Positions 56,481-64,000 of a stretch of DNA of 64,000 nucleotides are shown here, in pieces. The notes beneath the pieces were generated by a model. The model did no database searches. It saw only the letters and a program-made list of their open reading frames with translations, and had not been told where the DNA came from. Numbering within the stretch: the first letter of the stretch is position 1; each line of letters begins with the position of its first letter. The translations under genes and the position numbers were made by a program. The stretch comes from Callorhinus ursinus (lineage: Eukaryota; Chordata; Mammalia; Carnivora; Otariidae). The DNA lies in assembly GCF_003265705.1 (NCBI RefSeq), contig NW_020313005.1, positions 17,783,580 through 17,847,579 of the forward strand, read 5' to 3'.

Positions 56481-57589
56481 AAAACTTTTTTTTTTTGAAA
56501 ACACCATTAAGAAATGAAAAGACAAGCCAAAGACAGGGAGAAAAATATTTACAAATCATATATCTAATGAAGGACTTGTATCCAGAATATATAAAATATT
56601 CTTACAACATAATAAGACTATAAACAACATCATTAAGAAATCACTGTAAGATTTGAACAGACACTTCACCCAAGAAGATATATGAAGGGTAATAAGCCAT
56701 GAAGAGATGTTCAGCTTCATTAGTCATTAAGGAAATTCAAATGAAATCCACAAGGAGATACCCCCTGTGGTTTATACACCCCCTAGAATGGCTATAATCA
56801 AAAAGAGAGACAAAAACAAGTGTTGGTAAGGATGTGGAGAAGATGCAGAACTCATCAATCGCTGGTGGAAATGTAAAATGTTATAACCACTTTGGAAAAA
56901 CAGTTGGCAGGGGTTTTTTTTTAAAGTTAAAAATAAACTTATTATATGACCTAGTGATTCCACTTCTAGGAATCTCCACAAGAGAAATGAAAACATATGT
57001 TCACATGAAGACATGTAGGTGAATGTTCATAGCAGTGTTAGTCATAATAGCCCCAAATCTGGGAACTATCCAAATGTCTAGCAACTAGTAAATGAATAAC
57101 CAAAATGTGTGGTGTCTTCACAGTAGAACACTAGTAGGCAATGGAAAGGAGTACATTGTTGATGTATGCTACAACATAGATCAACCTCAGAAACATTATG
57201 AAAGAAGACAAATGCAAACACTACATATTATAAAATTCCATTTATATGAAATATCCAGAAAAGGAAAATATATGGATACAGAAAGCAGGTCGATGGTTGT
57301 CTACAGCTGGGGGGGAGAAATGAAGATTAACTGCAAATAGGCACAAAGGAAATTTCTGGAGCGATGGAAATGTTCTAAAAGTGAATTGTGGTGATGATTA
57401 CACAAGTATAAATTTACTTTAAAATAATTGAATTCTACACTAAAGCAGGTGACTTTTACCTTATGTAAACTGTACTTTAACAAAGCTATGGCAGACAAAC
57501 AACGCAACAGTGAGGTGCGCTCTTCACTCAGCTCTTTCCTGAAGGCAGACATTAAGGGCTACTCTACGCTTCTCTCCCTGAAGGAGAGA

Positions 57590-58400
57590 TGATGCTGCCC
57601 CTGATCAAGACTAATCCCATCACCCTTCTGCTAGATCCGATTTATTCCGAACTCCCTTTGTTTCTCCTATGTTCCCCACCAGCCGCTTCCTTTTACCACA
57701 GTCTGTGACAGACATGGCCCCGCTCTCCCTTCCCATCCCCCAACCAGCCACACTGGGGCTCCCTTCACCAGGACAGCAAGTCTGCATCCATCTATTGTGA
57801 TCTAAATACTACAGCTGATGGATGCTTTGCAGTTCTCCTCTAGATCCCTCCTTAAAAATATTTCCATTTAGGTTCCTTGACATCATTCTCTCTCGGTTTT
57901 CCTCTGACTTCTCTGCACACTCCTCAAAATCATTTGTTAGATAACGTCTCTGAATCTTACCTTCAATCTCTGTGGGATCCTTCCCTGTTCTATTACCTGC
58001 AGACCTAGCACATCCCATCTTTGTGAAAAGCTTCACCAACCACATCCGCCAGTGACTCTACAGTTGGTTATCTTCCAGTGACCCTCCCTTCTGAGTGTCA
58101 GGCATGTATGTCAACTGCTGTCTGCAGAGCTCTAATTTGATATCAAAGAGACACTCCTGGGCCCGTAGGTCCAGTATTAAATTCCACATTCTTCTTCTTC
58201 TGTGCTCCTTCTCTCCAAATAGTCACTTAAGTATGAAATCTGGAAGCTCCCCGGCAGTCCTTCCTCTCCCTAACTCCTGCACTGGACTGCTCACACATCC
58301 CGCCCTACCATTTCTAGTTTTCATTTTCTCTCCTCTTTTTTGTCCCCTCTGCTACCGGCTTCATCATTTTTATTACTCTCTCATTTTAGCATTTCTGAAA
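57590..58400 (+). repeat. Possible L2 ORF-region remnant, + strand
   Basis: C/T-rich text such as 'gactaatcccatcacccttc' and 'tcaccaaccacatccgccag', then 'cttcctctccctaactcctg', has the composition and partial words of the L2 coding region, but no long match. It could equally be unrelated pyrimidine-rich unique DNA. Confidence 0.35.
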
Positions 58401-58639
58401 TAGCCTCAAAATAGTCATTTTAGATCTTTTTTTACATGAGTGAATGAAACATTTACTTACTCGAACAAAGAGGAGAAAAGAAGTAATTCAAAATGTTAAG
58501 CAAATGTGCTATCATGTTAGCAAATAAGGTCCTGTATGTGTTTCAACAATTACAAAGACCCTGGTTAGTACCAGTTAAAGAGAAAAACATTTAGAAGTCT
58601 CCTCTGCATTCTTTATCTGTATGCTTTCATCTTTAGATT

Positions 58640-58910
58640 TCAATCTAAGTCCCCTAAAAAACTCATTATTTCAGACTGTTCTAATTTAAAATTCTCAATA
58701 ATCTGGAGATGGGCTGGGCTTAAGTCCACTTTTGCATTTATGCAAAAAGCATTGATTAATTACAGTGGGAATGACAAGACAGTTACTTGACAACATTTTG
58801 TTAGCCATTAATTAACTTTATGTTCTTGAAAGTAATAAAATTGCGTTTCTTTAAAAGGCTTTATAATTAGTCTGAACCACACAATTTAGCACTTAATTAT
58901 ACACCATCTT
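58640..58910. other. Candidate conserved AT-rich non-coding element
   Basis: Repeat-free. It contains the inverted octamer-type word TTTTGCAT-TT-ATGCAAAA (58730-58747) and TAATTA words (58756-58761 and near 58810) typical of POU/homeodomain target DNA. The function is inferred from motifs only. Confidence 0.22.
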
Positions 58911-59029
58911 CTATTGTTCTCTAATTCCTTCCTTTCTCATCCTCCTTCCTTCCCCAACCCCATCTTCCACTCATGTGTCCAGAGGGACTACACTGCATTA
59001 ACCGCTCCAGTCGCTCCTGAAGAGTACAG

Positions 59030-59340
59030 GATGGATCAAAGGGCATCAAGTCGGTCCTCAAGGAGCTTCCTGCACCAGAAGGAAGATGAAATCAGTCTAT
59101 GAATGCCTGTATAATTGGATGAAAGTGATGAATTATGTTAAGGAGACTTAGATAAAAACCCAAAGTGCTGTGAGAATTCCCATTAAAAGTGTGACTACTT
59201 CCAAAGTGATGGAGAAGAGGCCTTGGGGATAAGGGGGAACACTCACAGCAACAGTGAATTGGGAAAGGCAGTTAGGGCTTGGGATTGAGCATGCACAGAG
59301 ACCCAGAAGCAGGAAAGTGTAGGACATATATAGACACCAC
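59030..59340 (-). repeat. L2-like LINE fragment, minus strand
   Basis: 'ggtcctcaaggagcttcctg', 'aacccaaagtgctgtgagaa' and 'agacccagaagcaggaaagt' match the reversed L2 3' region. Confidence 0.65.
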
Positions 59341-59344
59341 CTGA

Positions 59345-59540
59345 TGCACTAGAAGGAACACGAGCTCTGGAATGAGATGGGTCTAGGTTGGAATGGTATC
59401 TCCACCACTTGCTAGCTGTGTGACAATCTTAGTTTTCTCAACTTTAAAATATGTATTATAATGTCTTGGTCATTGAATTATTATGAGAACTAATTGGGAT
59501 AATGCTTGTAAAGCTCAGGTACAATATAGGCAATAAAAAT
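59345..59540 (+). repeat. MIR, + strand
   Basis: 'acgagctctggaatgagatg', 'ctccaccacttgctagctgt' and 'gtgacaatcttagttttctc', then 'gagaactaattgggataatg', follow MIR from its tRNA-related end through the core. Confidence 0.88.
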
Positions 59541-60139
59541 GTAAATCATAAATGCAAATATCCTTTTCTTACAAGAAAAAAGAGCGTGTTAGATATGAAT
59601 ACCCCTGCTGAAGTAATGACAGGACAGGCATTCAGTAATCGCTCATCCATTTTGTAGGGAGATGCTGATTTGACCCCCTGCTATCGTCTATTTAACAGTT
59701 TCTCAACAGAAATGCTGGATTGCTTTCACTCCTAAGCATCACTAGCATTCAGATCACTTCAAAGAAAAGATGACTTGACTACATTCATTTATTTGCACAT
59801 CAAGGAAATGTTAGAAGCAAACTCTTACCTCAAGGAGTTCCTCTCTTGATTTTTTTTTTTCTCAAATTACAGAATCATTATAAAGTACGCATTTTTACTA
59901 AAGGTGGTTTCGCTCAGTTCTTCACATATTTACGGGACAAATTTTACAAAATATAGACCTACCTGTTATGAAGGATGACAATCATACAAGAAATAACGCC
60001 ACACTTGCTGAGGCTTCTAATCAAAGGTGTAGAAACAACACACTGCCAGATAGTATACACAGTGGTAATGCCCATATGAGATAAATAAGTATTAAGTCAC
60101 TTTCTATTATAGAATAAAGATCAAGAGAGTTTAGAAAGT
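59541..60139. other. Unique sequence, nothing recognised
   Basis: About 600 bp, AT-rich; no match. Confidence 0.4.
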
Positions 60140-60690
60140 AGATATAGACAAGCAACTAACAGAAGTCTAAGGGCTTATCCGAGAGCCAAGGTTACAACTG
60201 GAGCCACCTGGCATCAAGTAAATGAAACTTCCATCAGGGAATTCTAAAGAGGGATGGCATGTGGCTGTGCCTTAAGAAAAATGTACGATTTTGATAGGTG
60301 AAAATAAAGGATGCAAAGTTTAATGGAGAGACAGAGAGATGCTGGCAGGGTCCCAAACCTGGGCAAAGTGTAAGAGACCCTTCAGTGATTGCCATTAGTG
60401 CTATGCATGTGCCACGAAGAGCTCCTGGGGAGTCTAGTGAAAGATAAGACGAAAAGAAGTAGAAGCAGATAACTTAACAGAGAGCCTCAAACGCCAGGAT
60501 AAGACAGGAATGGCCATTGAAGGGAAAATTCATTGTGTGTCATTCAAGGAGAGAATCGACATGATCAAGGCATTCTTTTAGCATAAAGAACTATACCTGA
60601 ACACAGACAGATGGGAGGCTTGAGATTGGAAAGAAAGAAGCTAGTTAAGAGGCCACAGTTCTCGCCCAAGTCTGAGTCAAGTATTGGGAA
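60140..60690 (-). repeat. L2-like LINE fragment, minus strand
   Basis: 'cgattttgataggtgaaaat', 'gagaatcgacatgatcaagg', 'gcttgagattggaaagaaag' and 'gctagttaagaggccacagt' follow the reversed L2 (attttgataggcagag ... gtgacatgatcaaag ... ccagttaggaggctattg). Confidence 0.7.
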
Positions 60691-62271
60691 GAGCAGTGGG
60701 AGATTCTGAAGACAATTGACCTTTGTACTCTATCAGTCATCCCTATAACTTGATATCTACATCCTGAAGTGAGTGGTCAAACCACAGAGAAACAGAATCC
60801 TTACTCTCATCCTCCTTTGATATCCGATTCACCAAGGTGAGCTGGAAGTTTGGGGCTGCAACTGAATCACACAGTAGTTGAATTTCAAATGCTCAGTTTT
60901 GTATTCAGTATTGTTGACAGAAAAAAAGTCATTTCTGAAACATTCAAATCCAAATTGATAGTAAGCACAAAGCTAACAAGAAGCAAAAAAGTTGATTAGG
61001 TATTAGGTAAAAGCCATGATGTGACTAAACATTTGGGGTTTCTAAAAATTCCAGAATTATCTGTATGGACATCTACAATCTGGTCCCTGGCTTAAAAAAA
61101 AAAAAAAAATCAGCCTGTCCATTTCCTTCACTCCTGCTGTGCAGAATTGGTACAGTGAGCATGTGGCCAGCTCAGTGACCTTTCACAACCATCTGAGCCA
61201 CATGGTCAGGCAGTGAATGGAGAACGAAGGGTCAACCCTCTCTGCAGGGTGAGTTCCTTAAATATCAAAATATGCCCTCTCTTCTCCATCCTTCTGTTCC
61301 TCCGAGAACCGGCATCATGATCACCTTCCAACAAAATTGAAAAGGCAAAACACACTGATGACAGATCTTTTTAATCACAAATGTAATAACCCATCATATC
61401 TCCTGAAAAAGAAAGAGGGCAACAGGGAGGCAATTCCATCCAGGAGTTTAATAAAAGCATGCTTTCCTCATTAGGAATCTCATAATGCCATCTTCCAAGT
61501 GTGGTATGCAAAACAGAGCTCCAGAAAGCAATGAGTCAGATTCAGGGCTCCAAAGACGTCACCGAGTGCATGCACTCCATTCTCACAAGACCAGGCCGCT
61601 CCTCAGCATCAGGGAGAGCCCAGGACAACACTAGACTGGGCACAGCATCAGTGATGGAAAGGGTTTCTCTTCCTGTGTGGCTCTCTGCAATAGGATTTGA
61701 TTTTCCTTCTCCCTGCTTACATACTTTTTCTTAGCCCCCAATCTTTGCTTTATAGCCACACATGCATATATATCTGACAGACACTTCCATGAGATCTCCT
61801 GTTCCAATCCCAAGCTGTACCTGTGCTTAAAGACAGCCAGAAACACAGTGAGGTGGAGGTCAGGGAAAGTAAGGGAAAATTAGGACACTTCCCTGGGCAG
61901 CAGGGATTAACTTGCAGGACCCTTGCGGGCACAGGCGTATTTCAGGAGAGCACACTGTGTGTTTAAAAATGCTTTTAAAAAACAAACTTCCAACTGCAGC
62001 TTTTCCTAACAAAAGACAGGGCGACTTCCTCCAGAGGTAAAGCTTCCAGGCCAGCGGGCAGGGGGAGGGTGGGCAATAAGACAGCAGGGCGAGGAACAAG
62101 TGCAGACCACCTTCCCCATGGTGCCCATACGGTGTCTGTCTGCCCGCCTTTCACCCTGTGGATTTCCACCTCGGTGCCCCACTGGTGAATTCTCTCCAGT
62201 TATAAAACACTTTGTTACCTTCATTCACTCTTAATTAAAAAGGGAAAAGAAACTCCTAGGGCTCTGACAAC
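60691..62271. other. Mostly unique sequence
   Basis: About 1.6 kb. A possible short L2 + piece lies at 61060-61140 ('ctacaatctggtccctggct', then A17, then 'tcagcctgtccatttccttc'). The rest has no match, and opposing frames of 60-79 codons around 61630-62220 carry no recognised domain. Confidence 0.35.
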
Positions 62272-62329
62272 AGGGGAAAAAAAACAAGGAAAGAAAGAAA
62301 GAAAAGGAAAGGAAAAAGAAAGAAAAGAC
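62272..62329. repeat. Purine-rich (GAAA)n/(GGAAA)n tract
   Basis: Mixed GAAA and GGAAA units with one C interruption. Confidence 0.9.
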
Positions 62330-62589
62330 GGAGCTCTTTGAGTTGCTGAAATCAAATGGTCAGAGAACCTGATGCGCAAAACAGGATAAAAAAGGATAAA
62401 AAAGAACACGGAATCTCTGAAAATGGTTTTAATCTTTCTGAGCAATATGGATTCTGTGAAAAAGACATGATTTTCAGGGGAATTGGGAGCATTTGTAATG
62501 CTGGGGAGGAAAGGCACAGGACACGCACACAGAGGTTCATTACCCCTCAGTACCCACATCTGCTGTCCATTCAACACTCCTTGCATGAC

Positions 62590-62690
62590 CCAGATGGTTC
62601 ATTCTCTCAACAAATATTTATAAAAGCCCTATCACAGACTCAACACTGTACTAATACTTTATATTGAGGATCTTGGGAAAAAATAAATAT
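62590..62690 (-). repeat. L2-like LINE fragment, minus strand
   Basis: 'ttctctcaacaaatatttat', 'agccctatcacagactcaac' and 'actgtactaatactttatat' fit the reversed L2 3' end. Confidence 0.5.
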
Positions 62691-62739
62691 GCGGTCAACA
62701 ATATTGATAGTTTTAATTTCCTATAAGTCCTGTCTGGGG

Positions 62740-62970
62740 TCAACTATAATATTAAACACTTGACATTTGTGGGCTCTTGATCCACACAACAGTCCTGCAA
62801 GGAGGGATTATGGCATTCAGCCTATGGATAGAAAATCAAGGTTCAGAAAGATTAAAATATTAATAAAAATAAAAAAAATACAAACCTTGCCCAAAAAGAT
62901 GCATCCAGCAAGTGGCAAGCGGCAGAGTTGGAATTTAATTTCCCATCTATCTTAAATCAGAGACCATGTT
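62740..62970 (-). repeat. MIR, minus strand, with A-rich expansion
   Basis: 'cctgcaaggagggattatgg', 'aatcaaggttcagaaagatt' and 'ccttgcccaaaaagatgcat', then 'agcggcagagttggaattta', follow the reversed MIR. An AATAAAAATAAAA-type expansion at 62858-62881 interrupts it. Confidence 0.65.
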
Positions 62971-63460
62971 CTTTTTTACTATTTCTTTTCTTACTATTTC
63001 TGTGCAGTGGAGTCAAGGGCAAATTGGGCAAATCTAATCTCACTGCCCCATTTATTCACACTTAGTACATTCAGACTCGTTCCTTCGCATCTCCTCACTG
63101 AGAGCCTTGACAGGCCTGGGCAAATTTCCCCCAATTTTCTCATGCCAATACTAACACCTGTTCTAAAATCTAAGTTTGGTCCACTCAATGCTTCCTTGTC
63201 TACTCCTCATATTCCTTAGCTTCTGTGACCTCCCGTACAGCCAAACTAACCCCACCTGGGGTCATCCTCACCATCTACCTTGCATCACCTTCTCAAGCAG
63301 CAGAGCATTTTCAGTAAAAGCTCACACCTAGTTGTACCTTTGTTCTATCCCCATTACAATGTCAACCTACATGCTTTTGCTGACCTAAGATTAAAATTCA
63401 GCTCTGTTGGACTCTGTTTGACATATGCACTATGATGTGCCCTAAATTCATAAAACCCGA
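62971..63460. other. Unique sequence, nothing recognised
   Basis: About 490 bp; opposing frames of 64-70 codons, no match. Confidence 0.4.
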
Positions 63461-63494
63461 TACACACACATTCACACACACACACACACACACA
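63461..63494. repeat. (AC)n microsatellite
   Basis: AC repeat with one TT interruption. Confidence 0.95.
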
Positions 63495-64000
63495 ATTTAC
63501 AAAGCAAATGCAAATCAGGGTGGATGATTATTCCTTCACAAAAGGATTCACCACAGACTTCCTTAAATAGTAAGCTTCTCTGATACATTTATGATATGAC
63601 TTGATTTTTCCCCCAGGGATATATCCTTTGCATAAATAAAGCAAAGCAGACTATTATGAAAAGGAGCATCAGAAATATTTGCCTGGAGAACTCACATTTT
63701 GGACCTATTCATTTAGCCTTTAGCTGTTGGCAGGCCTCAAATCACTTACTGCTTCTGAAAGTGCAGCAGGAATTATGCCCTTCAGCCTCTTCTAGTGGCC
63801 TTCCTGAGTTTGCAGCCTGGCACCGGCTGCCAGTCTTATCTGGGCTCACAAGCCATCCTGGTATGCATTACCACTATTCCATTTTACCAAACTACCCTGT
63901 GGAAAAAGCTGAGCCACTGTAGCAAACAGCCTTTAATTCCTGATCATTTTTTGCATTAGAATCAGACTCTGATAGGTTAATTTATGCTGAGCTAATAAAC
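63495..64000. other. Unique sequence to the window edge, possible conserved element
   Basis: Repeat-free. 63656-63922 holds an 88-codon + frame without a recognised domain. It runs off the window end, so context is incomplete. 63560-64000 has the compositional feel of a conserved non-coding element, unsupported by alignment. Confidence 0.2.

Larger units (their letters stand above)
51360..57490 (+). mobile_element. Nearly full-length old L1 (L1M4-like), broken by four CAN-SINEs
   Basis: Consecutive L1 landmarks on +: 'gatccagatttgctgcatat' (5' UTR end), ORF1 region 'aggaaaccatgcttctaata' and 'gaattctatatccagcagaa', ORF2 start region 'aaaggcagagatggtcaaat', 'aggttgaaaataaaaagata' and 'ttctccaggactgaacatat', RT region 'aattctatcaaacattttaa' and 'actttatgaggccagtatta', later 'aattctccccaaattaatct', 'caatgcaattcctatcc' and 'gtatccagaatatataaaat'. 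The 3' end has 'gtaaactgtactttaacaaagct'. Subtracting the SINEs leaves about 5.3 kb, close to a whole L1. Both ORFs are riddled with stops and frameshifts, so it is dead. No poly-A tail or target duplication survives. Confidence 0.88.

Noticed and set aside
61060..61140. Poly-A run (61095-61110) as the end of a processed pseudogene
   Set aside because: The text on both sides reads like continuous L2, and no target duplication was found.
1..64000. CRISPR arrays, operons, bacterial or phage genes, tRNA or rRNA genes
   Set aside because: No regularly spaced palindromic repeats, no ribosome-binding-site-led gene strings, and tRNA-like boxes occur only within CAN-SINE and MIR sequence.

Overview
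This window is vertebrate nuclear DNA with no intact protein-coding gene that I can support. It reads as an intergenic stretch or a large intron. The repeats point to a carnivoran, and within Carnivora to the dog-like caniform/arctoid side. There are several tRNA-Lys-derived CAN-SINEs with the 'cctgggtggctcagt' head and an (A)n or (AAAT)n tail, and L1 3' ends of the type ending 'gtatggtgattaac'. The cat-type CAN-SINE body is not seen. Ancient shared mammalian repeats (MIR, L2, MaLR LTRs, MER5-type hAT, old L1M) are dense.

Layout. Positions 77-2320 hold an old MaLR/ERVL-type provirus (LTR, leucine-tRNA-type primer site, non-coding internal region, LTR). Next come a young-type carnivoran L1 3' end (2533-3236) and an old L1 3' third (3318-5013). 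Positions 5.2-14.3 kb are mostly unique, with one MIR, one MLT1 LTR and simple repeats. A second young-type L1 3' end lies on the minus strand at 14349-14920, with a perfect 18-nt target-site duplication. Positions 15-29 kb are unique sequence sprinkled with MIR and L2. At 31307-31834 there is a composite retro-insert (CAN-SINE + L1 3' UTR piece + unrelated flank) inside one perfect 16-nt duplication. Positions 32-42 kb hold MIR, L2 and solo LTRs, one of them nested in an L2. Positions 43-46 kb hold an old L1/HAL1-type ORF1 region into which an NSA2 mRNA was retro-copied (44971-46002). Positions 51.4-57.5 kb hold a nearly full-length old L1 broken by four CAN-SINEs. The last 6 kb are L2, MIR and unique AT-rich sequence.

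The only gene-derived sequence is the dead NSA2 retrocopy. All longer open frames (up to 240 codons) are explained by LINE/LTR sequence or show no recognisable protein. A few unique stretches (about 8.74-8.90, 20.1-20.58, 35.27-35.56, 36.8-37.14, 49.43-49.64, 58.64-58.91 and 63.56-64.0 kb) have the look of conserved non-coding elements, but that is a guess without alignment.

I did not find a new biological system in the sense of a gene cluster. The most unusual structures are retrotransposon arrangements: the composite insert at 31.3-31.8 kb, the tandemly duplicated L1 3' UTR, and the provirus with two unlike LTRs. Repeat family names come from recognition of remembered consensus sequences, not from a database search, and most repeat boundaries without a stated duplication are approximate.
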